From assembly GCA_010645155.1 (NCBI GenBank), contig JAAGOF010000244.1:40900-104899 (forward strand): DNA of 64,000 nt, given 5' to 3'. Origin of the DNA: Tigriopus japonicus (lineage: Eukaryota; Arthropoda; Copepoda; Harpacticoida; Harpacticidae). Numbering within the stretch: the stretch's first letter is position 1; each line of letters opens with the position of its first letter. Made by a program: the position numbers and the translations under genes. The notes under the pieces were generated by a model. It was not told the origin of the DNA and did no database searches. It saw only the letters and a list, made by a program, of their open reading frames with translations. This document shows positions 1 through 10,735 of the stretch, piece by piece.

Positions 1-2
1 GA

Positions 3-188
3 ACCTCAAATGACATGGGAGGTATGGAACCAGATGTCCTTGCAAAGTTCGCCAATGCCCCTCTTACGTCTGTGGATTGTGAGAGGGTTTTTAGTTCATT
101 CAAGGACTTGTTTGCTCCCAAACGGCCCATTACTGAAACCCATCTTCGGGATCATTTGATTGTTCAATGGAACGATTCCTTGTTTTAA
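3..188 (+). pseudogene. hAT transposase C-terminal fragment
   Basis: An open frame entering from the window edge and ending at TAA (186-188) encodes about 61 residues. It carries the hAT C-terminal dimerisation pattern: a hydrophobic stretch, then P-L-T-S-V-D-C-E-R-V-F-S-S, then K-R-P-I-T-E, and a final L-x-x-H-L-I-V-Q-W-N. In hAT transposases this block mediates multimerisation and closes the RNase-H-like catalytic fold. The catalytic residues lie upstream, outside the window, so I cannot tell whether the gene is intact. The stop is followed by AT-rich sequence without a recognisable terminal inverted repeat. A domesticated hAT-derived host protein is an alternative. Confidence 0.6.
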
Positions 189-400
189 ATTTTAGGCCTG
201 AATGTATAGAAATATATATTCTATGAGAAAGAGACCCCTGAATTTGCTTTAATTTTCGCGCACATGTACAGGTTAGTTCTTGGATTTTATTCAACTATTT
301 TGCCAGTTTAATCAACTATTTTAGTAGATTTTTCCAACTTTTATAGTGACTAAAACGCCCTTTTTAATCAATTTTTTCCCCCAGCTCTCGTGATTACTAG

Positions 401-580
401 TTGTGGTCTGAGCTGAGGAGGAAGGGGAACAAACATCCCCACAACAGCCTAAAGAGCCTGAGGTCCTCCGTGAAGAGGAACTTGGCCACCTTCAAAACGG
501 CCGAGGTCGTGAAGGCATGCTCTGCCTTCAATCGGGGCATAGAATCAGTAATCAAGGCCACTGGAAGCCATATTGAATAA
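401..580 (+). pseudogene. mariner-type transposase, C-terminal 59 codons
   Basis: The frame beginning L-W-S-E-L-R-R-K-G and ending at TAA 578-580 aligns end to end with the C-terminus of the mariner transposase at 10271-10735 (minus strand) of this window. Shared features are the N-S-L-K-S-L / N-I-K-D-L-K helix, the C-x-A-F-x-R-x-I/L-E block and the final I-x-A-x-G-S. A TAG lies directly upstream (398-400) and no catalytic aspartate remains, so this is a dead 3' remnant. No TIR or TA duplication could be identified. Confidence 0.65.
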
Positions 581-942
581 AGTTGTTGTTAAGAGGCTCA
601 AAAATAAATTTTATTTATATTACCACCTTATAGGACTTATTTTTAATGTTCTTATACCTGTTTTAAAGTTTGTGCCAATACTTCTGCCCTACCCAGTAGT
701 CGTAAATACATACCGGTCTACTACCATCTCTCGACTCTCATATTTTGTCGTGGAGCTCGTGTCTGCCATAGAAGTATTTTTGGTTGACATTTTTTACTCA
801 AAAAGCTTCGTATAAAAATATTGTAAAAATATATAATATCGCAATATATATCAAAAACATTCTGCCAGAATCCTTGGGTAACGAAGGAGTGGAACTCACA
901 AACACGGGAGAAAAATTTGAGGGCACCCAAGGCTCAACTTAA

Positions 943-1125
943 CTCAGGTATTTTCAATATGCTGATGACCTGATGCTCTTAGGAAAAGATCCTAGAGACC
1001 TTCAACTAGCAATAGACCAAATCTCCAATTACTGCAAAGTCAACAAACTAGTCATCAACAACATCAAAACGAAAGTGTTAGTGAGGAAAGCTCCCAAATT
1101 GCACTTTCAACATTGGAGGAAAGGG
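943..1125 (+). pseudogene. LINE reverse transcriptase fragment (YADD box)
   Basis: The frame reads Q-Y-A-D-D-L-M-L-L, the catalytic box C of a non-LTR reverse transcriptase, followed by a thumb-like region (L-Q-L-A-I-D-Q-I, Y-C-K-V-N-K-L-V-I-N, K-T-K-V-L-V). A stop at 940-942 precedes it and similarity fades after about 1125. It resembles the LINE fragment at 59960-60985 (Q-Y-T-D-D box, then Y-C-Q-E-N-N-L-Q-V-N and K-T-K-A-M-V) more than the CR1-like LINEs of the FucT intron, so two LINE lineages are present. It is far too short to be active. Confidence 0.6.
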
Positions 1126-2030
1126 GTCTATTTAACAATAACGCGGATCAAAAGAGAGGTTGTACTAAATAGAGCCAATCAAAATAGCACCACTTCAAAA
1201 TAGTGTCAAATCAAAATGAAGCCAAATCATAAGAGACCGTGACATTTCAGAGCCAATCATATTAGAGTCAATTTATATACTTTCTTTCAACTATCTATTT
1301 CTTGAGGCTAGGATGAATAAAGAAGCCTTTAAATGTGCAAAAGACTATTTTCAAACTAATATAGATTATTTCCCCAGAAAAACTATTTTTGGTAAAATTC
1401 TTCCATAAGCCTTCTGAAACTTTTTCTTCTTGAAGGGCATAATTCATAAAGGCCATTGTGCCACCTGACTCAACCATGTCATCAATGCCTGTGCTCATTC
1501 ATGTCCAGGGACTGCGACAGGAAAATGAAAAATTTTCAACTTCTGTTCATGAATGCTTGTGATTTTAAACTGCAAATTGAAAACCAAAAATTGCAGTGTT
1601 CATGAAAGTCTTACAATGTCTACACATTGGCTGCCCACCCTGTTGTTGGGATTTTATGCCACAAAAGAAGCATTGGTAAAAGACAACCTTTTCCTTGTCC
1701 TTTGGGTTTTATTGAACTCCGTACTCACATTGTTATTTAAGTGAGTTGATATGTCATGTATAAATTTCTCCCAACTAAAAATTGAGGAATTGAATTAACG
1801 CTATTTTTGCTCTAATTCAGTATCGTTCGTTTGCCGCACTCCCCACTACAAGAAGTCTACGTATTTCATGTGATTTGCTAATTGATTTCCGCCTTCGCTC
1901 AATGTTGCTCATTGTTGTGCGAGTTTGAAGTTAAGTGATGTGTTTCCAACCACGAGTGCTGCCAGTTTTGACTCAGAAGTATATCACTTCTGGCATTTAT
2001 AAGGGCAGGTTGTATTGAACTGTGGATTAG
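1126..2030. other. No recognisable gene
   Basis: AT-rich sequence with only short frames. 1160-1280 holds loosely repeated A/G-rich motifs (variants of 'agccaatca'). Nothing else could be supported. Confidence 0.4.
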
Positions 2031-2974
2031 GGCGATATTCTGACCCAAATACAAGTTCGGGATGAGAACTTAACGTTCAAAGAAGTTTTCGAACTGACTC
2101 GTGTGGAGGAGGAGACAGTGATTTTCTTGGTGAAAAGGAGGTTATTGGCAAATTCCAGCCTTTGCGAGGCCTGTGGCGTTCAACGGGAGCTCCGCCAAAA
2201 TACTCGAAGCCGCGAAAGTAGCCAATGGAAGTGCCCCAGATGCAGATCGACCAGATCGATTCGCAGCGGCAGTTTTTTCGCAAAGTCCAATCTTGACCTT
2301 CATCATATTGTCCTTTTCACGTACTGCTGGGCCAGAGATTGGCCGCTGAAAGATGCAGCAAGGGAAAGCGGTGGAATGAGCTCACGTACGAGCGTAGATT
2401 GGGCCAATTTTCTTCGTGAAGTATGCCAGATTCGAATTTGATGATGAAACATTAATATGTTGCAATCCTAGACCTTTTAGAATCAAACTCCCATGGCCCT
2501 ATTTGAAATCGCACATTGATTCAACAAGTTCAGACGTGAATCAGCGAAATGGGCTAGAAGGCCCATTTCGTTTTAGCAGGAATAAGACAGCACCGTTTTT
2601 AAGATCAATAGAAAACAACCAATCCATTGATCAACAACTTAATGGTTCTGCCTTAATCGTTTCAGGAGTATATCCTTCACAATGGAACCATGATTGGTGG
2701 AACGTACGTCGATGAACATGAAGAAATTCAACCTATAGGTGTCGAAATTGACGAAACCCTCATATCTAAGGCAAAGTACAATCGGGGACGTTGGCCACGT
2801 ACACGTTGGGTGTTTGGAGGGGTTGAAAGGCAGTCAGGAGCTTGTTTCATGGTTGAAGTTCCAGACCGCACCCGCGAGACACTAGAACAGGCGATAATTG
2901 AGCACATTCGACCTGGTAGCAGGATTTACTCCGATAGGTGGGCAAGCTACAATCACGTCGATGGCATTGGGGGA
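2031..2974 (+). pseudogene. Merlin transposase, N-terminal and central part (two exons)
   Basis: Exon 1 (2031-2420) has the zinc-ribbon-like start typical of ISXO2/IS1016 transposases: C-E-A-C near the start, then W-K-C-P-R-C-R-S and S-I-R-S-G-S-F-F, followed by T-S-V-D-W-A-N-F-L-R-E. Exon 2 (2666-2974) carries I-G-G, the first catalytic aspartate in V-E-I-D-E-T, K-A-K-Y-N-R-G-R, W-V-F-G-G-V-E-R, and the second catalytic aspartate in I-Y-S-D-R-W-A-S-Y. These match the DDE domain known as ISXO2-like (DDE_Tnp_IS1595). The frame is open from 2031 with no ATG before the first zinc motif, so the true start is upstream or lost. The frame is cut at 2974 by the nested element. Confidence 0.8.
2421..2665 (+). 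other. Apparent spliceosomal intron in the Merlin transposase
   Basis: The donor GTATGC follows codon GAA (2418-2420). The acceptor TTTCAG ends at 2665 after a T-rich run. Removing these 245 bp joins two frames at phase 0 and continues the transposase from N-F-L-R-E into E-Y-I-L-H-N-G-T-M-I-G-G. The intervening sequence has stops in the transposase frame. An unrelated small insertion is the alternative, but perfect frame restoration with consensus splice ends favours an intron. Confidence 0.7.
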
Positions 2975-4822
2975 CACGCTGGTTGGCTGTGCTCTATGAA
3001 AGTGTTTGCTCAAATGCCAAGACTTCTAATTACGATTTTTGATGTTACAGTGTCATAATGAAGATATCTTGAGAATACAAATATATCAAAAGTAGCTCAA
3101 ATAACTATATTAATTCACTTAAAACCATGAAAACCAATATATTTTCCCAAAGCATGTTAAAGATATTGAGAGGATCCTTAGTTATGAATTGATACGAAAT
3201 TTGATCAATATCTATTGAGAAGATTGATGAGTATCATTACTTGAAGACTAAAAAATGCATCGAATTATGCCATGAAATGCTCCGGCTGTATGTTCCAGCA
3301 ATTGCCAAGAAATATAATTTACATGAAGGCTGGTCTACACATGAAACATTTTGGCTAGATTATTTGTCAAATATTCCGAAAATGTTTGGTGTTTGCCAAA
3401 TGTTTCCTTTCTATTGCTTCTACACGTGTAATTGCAGTTTGTCAAATATTTTTCCCCTTGGCCAAAGTGTTGCCCAATTTACAAATTGTTTCAAACCGGC
3501 ACTGCCTAATACTGTTTGAAAACCAGTCATCTTCACCAGAGTCCCGTAATTTAGAAAGGGAATTTCCACATATTGTCACTTTTCAACGACATTTTTTTTC
3601 AATCTTGCTGTCTGCCCAAGACTTTTTTCTTTCCTTCTGTGTCATTTAATTTGAATGGCAAGTCTTACGCATGACGCCACGCTATGGACAATGACAATAT
3701 CTACTCTCTTTTTCAGTCCTTTTCTTGTCCCCCCAACCATTTAAAGACCTCAACTCTCCACAGGTATTTGATTTTGTCGAGTTGGGTTTGGGTGAATATT
3801 GGCAGTCATAACTGCCACTTGGCAACGTTGGTACCTTGTAAACTCATCCGAACCTGTCAGTTGACGCATTTGAGACGTGACTAACCTATAACACTACCAA
3901 CTGATTATCGATGACTTTGATGTCGTCCACTTCCGTGGATCCTGGCAATCTGTCACAAATGACGTTTAATTTTGGCGATCTTGATGTCAAAAGTCAGAGG
4001 GTTATTGTTTTGTCCTTCAATCCATTAATTTGAAACTTTTTACTTAACAATAATCGTTTTGTGATTGGACACCCTGCATGCATCGATGTGTATTTCGATT
4101 GTCGACCAGAAAAAGTTAGCCTAAGGACAAATAATTTTTCAACATGTTCAAAGTCAGAAATATTTGACAAACAGCAAATAATATTTGCCATCAAGCTAAT
4201 TTTGTCTTGGATTTGACCAAATATTTGCCGTTTTGTTTCACGTGTAGACCAGCCTTTAGCGATGTCGCCAAAATTAATGATAATTTTTTGTTTCCCTAAG
4301 ATTCTGTCTTGTTGGTAAGATTGATGTCATTCTACTTCATCAAAGATGATTTACAAAAATCTCATTAAAAAGTGAACACTGAAAGTCAGTTTTAAGTTAT
4401 ATTATATATCAATCTTACAATCAAGACAGAATCATAGAGAAACGAAAAATTATCATTTTTGCAACATTGATAATGTAAATTATATTTCTTGGCAATCGTT
4501 GCAACATATAGCTGGAGCATTTCATGGCATAATTCGATGCATTTAAAAGTCTTCAAGTAATGATAGTTATTTATCTGGTCAATAGATATTGATCAAATTT
4601 CGTATCAACTCATAACTAAGGACCCTCTATATATCTATTAATATGGTTTGGGAAAATATATTGGTTTTAATGGTTTTAAGTGAATTAATATAGTTATTTG
4701 AGCTACTTTTAATACATATAAGTATTCACAAGATATCTTTATTATGACACTGTGACATTAAAATCCTAATTGGAAGCCTTGGCATTTGTCCAAACACTTA
4801 AACAGAAATTTTAACCACCGTG
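2975..4822. mobile_element. Long-TIR DNA transposon, CACG ends, 4 bp TSD (copy 1)
   Basis: The ends read CACGCTGGTT (2975-2984) and AACCACCGTG (4813-4822), flanked by the direct repeat GGGA (2971-2974 and 4823-4826). Inverted repeats run inward for roughly 350 bp, including the block 'ctcaaatgccaagact' near 3010 and its complement near 4780. The central 1.1 kb has no transposase, so this copy is non-autonomous. It interrupts the Merlin transposase between its second and third catalytic regions. A second copy is at 25176-26653. Superfamily unassigned: 4 bp TSD and CAC termini recall Chapaev/CMC or, less well, Transib (5 bp TSD). Confidence 0.8.
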
Positions 4823-5012
4823 GGGAGGAATCTAGTCACGAAGTCATAATACATGAACAAAACTTTGTGGATCATGAGGACGAACGCATCCACACGCAAG
4901 CCATTGAGGGGACATAGAGTCAAATGAAGAGGAAATTCAAGCGCCAAACGGGAACCTCTGGCGATCTCGTCTCCACCTATTTGGCCGAATACATGTGGCG
5001 GAGGGTACATTC

Positions 5013-5347
5013 TAGTGATGGTCCGAAAGGGCTCATAACCGAAACCGAAAGTTTCGGCCGAAAGAGGGCTTAACCGAAACCGAAAGCAGCTGACTACAAA
5101 ATTGTGTAAATGCAAAATCCACCTTAAAAATTAAATTGCTCATGTGTTCGATGTTGGGTAGGGCGTAGATTTTGAAAAATCGGGAAACTTGAATTTCGGT
5201 AGTTTTTGGACGAATTTTTTTTCGATTTTGTTGTCAAACTCCGTCCTTTATAATGCATGTCTGCTTTCGGTTTCGGTAGGCATAACCGAAACCGAAACCG
5301 AAATTTCGGCTGTAATTTCGGCCGAAAGCGCTATCGGTCCATCACTA
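5013..5347. mobile_element. hAT-type MITE rich in CCGAAA motifs (copy 1)
   Basis: Ends TAGTGATGGTCCG and CGGTCCATCACTA are inverted repeats. The 8 bp direct repeat GTACATTC flanks the element (5005-5012 and 5348-5355), as expected for the hAT superfamily. Both sub-terminal regions are packed with CCGAAA and its complement TTTCGG. The 335 bp have no coding capacity. It sits inside the Merlin transposase. Confidence 0.88.
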
Positions 5348-5454
5348 GTACATTCCCAATTTGATCTTTTTGGATCAATATTGGTGTGTATTGGAGATCA
5401 ATACCCTCAACCAGGCCAGTTTCCCCTTAATTTGAATCCAGATCCTCCGGTCTT

Positions 5455-5660
5455 GCCTCCACCATCGCCTCAACCATCACCTCCCCATCCCCTCAACCAT
5501 CACCTCCACCATCGCCTCGACCATCACCCGCGGCATCGCCACGACCATCACCTCGGGGATCGCCTCGACCATCAGCTCCGCCTTCGCTTCGACCATCACC
5601 CGCGGCATCCCCTCGACCAACAGCTCCGCCATCGCCTCGACCATCAGCTTCGCCATCGCC
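5455..5660. repeat. 12 bp-based minisatellite (cctcgaccatca-type)
   Basis: About seventeen degenerate units related to 'cctcgaccatca' follow one another, with variants such as cctcaaccatca and cccgcggcatcg. Because the unit is a multiple of three, the Merlin frame stays open through it. Confidence 0.85.
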
Positions 5661-5731
5661 CATTAACGAATGGGCTAAATATGTCCATTGTAGCCGAAAC
5701 TGCGAGTTTAACGTTCACAGACAATTTCTAA

Positions 5732-7004
5732 GGATAACCTCTGTACAATCTATTGCCTCATCTTTGTTGGTTTGCAGCGTATGTGTTTTTACAGTTGAGA
5801 GGCTAAAAATTGTGCAAGGATACCTTCTCAATGCAATTTAAATAAAAAGGCAAGGTCTGAACAATCATTGCAATTGTGTTTAATCTTTTGCTTGAAAATA
5901 TAAATCAAAAACATGAAAACCCTGGCGTGTTATGCCATTATATGATTACGTTATGTGACGCACTTTTTTTACACCTTTGGTTGTTTTTTGCTTTGTTTGC
6001 ACTTTTTGTTGTTTTTGCACGTTTTTGCACTTTCCGTGATTTTTTTGCTGAAATGGTGTTTTTTTGCAAGAAATCTAAAAAAAATCGAAGAAATTAAACA
6101 AACATTTTTCTAAATTCTTTGAAATATTGCTCAAACAATCCCAGCATGGCTAGTTAAGCTTTAGTATACCATTGGTTGTTGCAAGCATCAAAGTTTTACT
6201 TCAGTTGACTGGTTAAGTAATCTACCTGATAGCTTGATAATTTAACTCGTTTCAGTTAAAATTATCATTTTTCATTGGAAATTTGAACTTTTAGACATTA
6301 GAAAATTTTGCTCAACAAAGCCAATCAACTGATTGAAAAACATTAAAAAGAAAAAACATCGACCTACCCACCTAAATGAAAACTAAGTAAAGACTAAAAA
6401 CGCTTTTAAAACTTGACAATGCATGGTTAATATGTCGATTACAAAAATCTTTGTCTTGCGTAGTAAAATGAAGCCAAAAGGTCAAACAGTACATGTTTAT
6501 GCATATAAAATTTTAGAATTTTATGGGAAAAATACCTTTCTGGCCATTTTTGACCTACCAGAGCATTCTTGGAGCAGGCAAAGAACTTTGGGAATTAATG
6601 TTTTCCTAAATGAACCACATCAATTGGCCAATTTCATTGCATTTCACGGAAATTCTTTGCACTTTTATTTGCACTTTTTGGTCTTTTTATTTGTACGGAA
6701 AGTGCACCCCTAATGATAACATGTGGTTCGAGAACAATTGAGTTGGAACAAACAGCATTAGGTAATAAATGCGAAAAACTTCTGCCAATAAATGCAAATG
6801 ATGGGAAAAGACGTGTCAGACTTGACAGAGCCCTCTCATGGCTCTCCTCAGAGAAGTGTGCCATCACCGCTCCTTTTTTCCCCCTCTATGTGTCTGATTT
6901 CTCTTTGTGTTGCGTCAGCTCGATTCAACAATAATAATAGTTTTAATCAATGTTGATTGGCTGGAGCAGTACTGGATCCATCAATGAAATTGTTTTCTTT
7001 TTCT
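5732..7004. other. AT-rich non-coding sequence
   Basis: No gene recognised. Stretches at 5960-6080 and 6640-6715 share a T-rich 'tttgcactttttg' vocabulary, and a similar stretch at 58070-58185 ends in 'cccctccctaatga'. They may be decayed copies of one repeat family, but no boundaries are visible. Confidence 0.35.
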
Positions 7005-7790
7005 CTCCCAATTAGAGACCTCTCTCATTCCTGCGATGTTCCCAGTGAAACATCTTTGGACTTCCTCGAACTTTTAAAAACCTGCTGAACTCGTTGGAGC
7101 CCAAATGGGTGAGGCATATTCAAGATGCGGCTGAACAATCGACTGGAACAGAGTTGGCATCGTAACACTATCTGTGGACTTGAAAGTGGGATAGATCCAG
7201 CCACATGTTTGAAATGCCTTCCCCACTTTCAACTGGATATGCTCATTAAACTTTCCTTCATCTTGGACGACAACTCCGAAATCCTTAATGGACGATCCTC
7301 GCTCAATATCACAACCTCCATTGTCTTTGAATGGTATATCTAATGTACATATGTGTATGTATATTTGAACAAGAAGTGTTTCATTACACTTTTTAAGGGG
7401 TTCATGGGCATGATCAATTTGATCCAAAAATGATGCTTCTTTCTCTCAAAGTGGTAGCTTCTTTATAAAGTCAAGAGATTTCTTCTTGAAGGTCTTATGG
7501 CTTGCTTCTGTCTTTAGTTCATTGGGGAGTGCGTTCCAAACCCGCACTGCTCGTGGGATGAAGGATTGTCTCAGGTTTTGTCGTGGAGGAGGGAGAGCCT
7601 GGTTGAAGTTTTCTGACGTTCTGAATATTGACGCCCCATCCGTCATAGTGCGGAATTTCATCCCGTTCAATGCCATATTACTCTCGCCCAAGAGTAGACT
7701 TTCTCCAAGTCATCAATTAGACTTTTGAGTTCTGTTCATTCCTTCCACAAACTATTTTTGTGTCATCAGCAGATATTGCGAATACCCAGA
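7005..7790 (-). pseudogene. Scrambled CR1/Jockey-like LINE reverse transcriptase fragment
   Basis: Read on the minus strand, the order is abnormal. S-A-D-D-T-K-I-V-C (YADD box region, near 7765) leads through frameshifts to A-L-N-G-M-K-F-R-T-M-T. Next comes the extreme C-terminus (F-I-P-R-A-V-R-V-W-N-A-L-P-N-E-L, 7446-7630). Only then comes the middle thumb segment (N-G-G-C-D-I-E, K-A-F-Q-T-C-G-W-I, P-H-L-E-Y-A-S-P, 7074-7345). The copy at 50902-52076 has the thumb segment directly after M-T-Y-G-A-S, so the C-terminal block here has been inserted into the middle. Dead. Confidence 0.75.
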
Positions 7791-9228
7791 GTTTGAGAAC
7801 GTCGAATTCAAGGTATAAGCGAAGACTGCTTCCGCACTCGAGCTCGTCTTTAGGGTAACCAGTCCTCGGGCTAAAGCTGTGGAACTGGTCATCCTTCAGA
7901 CGAGCTCTTGAGGTGGCCGTCTCACCCTCCCACCCTTGCACCAACAAGAAAAAAATATACGTCAATTTCAAATGCTCTGAAGCAATTGGATCAGATTTTT
8001 CACGACACATATACAGATGTCTCAACAGCTATTTATTGACAACTTTTTTACAGCAATTGTTAAATCGAACCATCTAATGATAAATCACAAGTGCTTGGTA
8101 AAATTAATGTGATGGGAGAGAAATCAACTGCCGCATATTTTTTTAGGACTCAGCTTTCTCATTCGATATTCATTTGCAATGTACATTACAATTAGCTAAA
8201 TGTACATTTAGAGATCGTCCAAAACTCCGATGAGTGTGTATAAAGGACGACCCCATTCAGCTTTTTTTGTATGTGTGGGGGGAAGGAAGGACGATGTTTT
8301 TTTTTGGTCCTCGAGCTCTGTAAGCTATTTTGCTCGCATGTTATTTAATAATAAGAAGAAAGTATGGATAGGGAAAGAAGATAAAGAAATGAAAGATCTT
8401 TTTTTGAAGCAATCTTGTCAGTTTTGTTCTTGAGAGTGATTGGATAGTTTAACGTTATTATTATGTTTGTTATTTATTTACTTCATGGATAAGACTTTTT
8501 CTTCCTGCATTCTTGGATATATCGGTCCTTTTACCAAACATGATGTCAAAAAGTTCTTTTTTATTCATGGCTAACTTTTTATCAAGTATAGATAGATAGT
8601 GCTTTCAGCCTTGCAACGAAGTTCTAAAAGTAATATTTATATGCATCTGTGCGCTTTCATTTAAATAAGCATAGACTTTGAAATAATTACAATTATCTAA
8701 ACTTTTCCATCATTTAAATCCATGATAATTGTTGCAACACATAAAAGGGCTACCTGGTTGCAGATTTCCATGTATTTTGTAGCGTGGACGTAGTGGACTA
8801 AGCATAAAAGCTTAGATTTGCCAACTTTTAAATTTTTTTTGCCGTTTTTTTCTTCCTTTTAAAAACTTTTTTCCTTGTTTTTTCTTCTCTTTTTCATTGC
8901 CCTAATGATCTTTTTCCGGTGGTATTTTCCACAGGAGTCTTCTTTAAAATCGCACACACACTTCTCTGGACTTGGAGGCTAACCAGAGGAATCATGATTT
9001 CCAGTAGGAATTGTTCAATTACGTTCGTCTGCAAATGAGACCTTACCAGTGTTGACAAAAAACGTGTTTCAATTTTTACCTCAATCGAACGTCGGAGTCA
9101 AAAGTTCTGCTCACTCAAATTTCTGTAGCGAGTGTATGCTCGCCGCCCATATATGCCCTCGATCTGTGATATATCAGGGACTCTCCAGCAAGGAATGGTC
9201 ACCTTTTGCAATCACCCGTCAACTTAGG
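7791..9228. other. No recognisable gene
   Basis: AT-rich, with T-rich runs near 8240-8310 and 8830-8900. Near 8780-8830 'gcgtggacgtagtggactaa' vaguely resembles a tRNA A-box (possible SINE head), without a convincing B-box. 9049-9228 carries an open frame of unknown origin, interrupted by the hAT-B insertion. Confidence 0.3.
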
Positions 9229-10270
9229 CCTAAGGGTAGGGATGGGTGACACCGGCAATTTTGACCTCGACACCGACACCGACACTGACACCGACACCTG
9301 TGTCGAAGTTTCCCATCGACACCGCGGTGTCGACACCGATACCAATAACGACACCGACACCAATAGTTCATGTAGGAATTTGTAGTCTAAAAATCAACCA
9401 AAGTTTTATCAATTACATAAAATGTTCCACTCTTTTTGGTAACTCTCAAACCCCAAATGAACAGTGAGGATCTGGTAAGTGATAACTTTCCGTTTAGAGT
9501 TACCTACAACTAGGGGCCGGAATTAAATTCTTTTTGAAAGGATTTACCCAATTTTTTTTTTCAATTTTTCTAATAATTTGGTTATTTCGAGGAAGAATTT
9601 ATTAGTTTAATTATTTAGGTCAAAAAATATTTCACAAAAATGAACAAAATAACGAAGTTAAAACAATAGAGTTAATCCAAATTTTAAAGAAGATAAAGAA
9701 GAAAGCCTAAGATTCCAAAATGTCAGCAAGCAGGCAATTATACGAAAATTGTATCAAAAATTACTAAATCATTCACAACCCAAACACCATCATATTCGCA
9801 AAAAGGGCGGCATCTTTTGGGAGAAGTTAAAATTTCTATGGTTAAATCTGTTTGGTGTAAAGTGCGCCTCCAACAGCAACCTATTAAATTCAAATTGCTA
9901 AACACATATTTAAAAGATTGGTGTACACCAACAAAAACGCCAAAGAATGGCTTGGTCATGAATATTTATGAGTATATGGCTATTTTAGCAAATATTTTGG
10001 AGTTTTGAAGGAAATATGTTTTAAATATTTTGCCACCTTTATCAAACATTTGTCTGAGCCCTAGTGATGGGAGGCAAACAAGAGCTTGGGCAAGCGGTCC
10101 GGTACAGTACCTTGGACTTGCCGAAACTTGGGTCTACTTGGGTGCCTGTACCGGGTGTCCGGAAACACCTCGGAATTTTCCGATACTTAACTTCAAGGCC
10201 TAGATCGTTTGCATGGGGTCTCACAGAAAATTTATTTTATAGTAAAGTGACGGGCTTGTCCTACCTTACA

Positions 10271-10735
10271 TCATTTCTCGAAAATAGACCCCTCGGCTGT
10301 AATGCACGCCTCCAAGCGGCGCCTGAAGGCGCCGCAGGCGGTGCGGAGGTCCTCCATGTTCATGGAGTTCCAGGCGGCGTCCACGGACTTCTTGAGGTCC
10401 TTGATGTTGCTGTGGGGCCTTGAGCAGGCCTTCTCTTCCACGCGCGTCCACACATGGTAGTCCAGGGGATTCATGTTCGGAGAACTGGGTGGCCAAATGT
10501 CCTTGGGCCAGAATCCCTTGGACCCCAGTCTGCCAACGAGGTACTTATGGATGGCCTCGGAGGTGTGGCAGGGGGCTCCATCCTGCTGCCACACCCACCT
10601 GCCACGCCCATAGGTCCTGTCCAGGGCCGGGAAGACCTTGTGGGCCAACAGGTACCTGTACTGGGTGCTGTCAAGGTTGCCCTTCACCCAGATGGGCGGC
10701 AGGGCCTTGCCGTCCTTTGACAAGCTCTTGGGGCT
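10271..10735 (-). pseudogene. mariner transposase, C-terminal catalytic half
   Basis: Minus strand. The frame includes G-K-A-L-P-P-I-W-V, then W-Q-Q-D-G-A-P-C-H-T-S with the second catalytic aspartate, and S-P-N-M-N-P-L-D-Y with the third. Thirty-nine residues lie between these two aspartates, longer than the 34 of classic mariners and suggesting a DD39D-type lineage. The first catalytic aspartate and the DNA-binding half are missing. A start-like segment of 18 codons (M-S-E-L-R-E-R-I-V-A-R, ATG at 11100 on the minus strand) lies just inside the other TIR and ends at a TAA. Inactive, but GC-rich and open over its whole length, so a fairly young copy. Confidence 0.85.

Larger units (their letters stand above)
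2031..5731 (+). mobile_element. Merlin (IS1016-like) DNA transposon remnant with two nested insertions
   Basis: A Merlin transposase gene is spread over this stretch and split by two younger transposons: a CACG-ended element (2975-4822) and a CCGAAA-rich hAT MITE (5013-5347). Deleting both, with one copy of each target duplication, gives a single transposase reading direction with one frameshift at the first junction and one in-frame stop. Merlin elements normally have TIRs and 8-9 bp TSDs, but I could not locate the Merlin TIRs here. The boundaries given are therefore those of the coding remnant. Confidence 0.75.
4823..5731 (+). pseudogene. Merlin transposase C-terminal part with repeat tail
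   Basis: From about 4836 the frame reads H-E-V-I-I-H-E-Q-N-F-V-D-H, then H-T-Q-A-I-E-G-T, a TAG where tryptophan is expected, and M-K-R-K-F-K-R-Q. This is the end of the ISXO2-like domain. Y-M-W-R-R-V-H is then interrupted by the hAT MITE and continues after it as S-Q-F-D-L-F-G-S-I-L, still in frame. The frame then runs without a stop through a proline- and His/Arg-rich tail encoded by a 12 bp-based minisatellite to 5731. Such a tail is not usual for Merlin and may be read-through of adjacent satellite. Confidence 0.75.

Noticed and set aside
5189..5347. ATG-like start inside the hAT MITE reading into the proline-rich tail
   Set aside because: The frame belongs to Merlin; its upstream part here is MITE sequence read by chance in the same phase.
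8780..8830. tRNA-like A-box
   Set aside because: No B-box at suitable distance and no cloverleaf could be drawn; not reported as tRNA or SINE.
9250..9370. GACACC repeats considered as CRISPR-like or satellite array
   Set aside because: They recur at the ends of five elements with 8 bp TSDs or matching TIRs, so they are sub-terminal hAT repeats.
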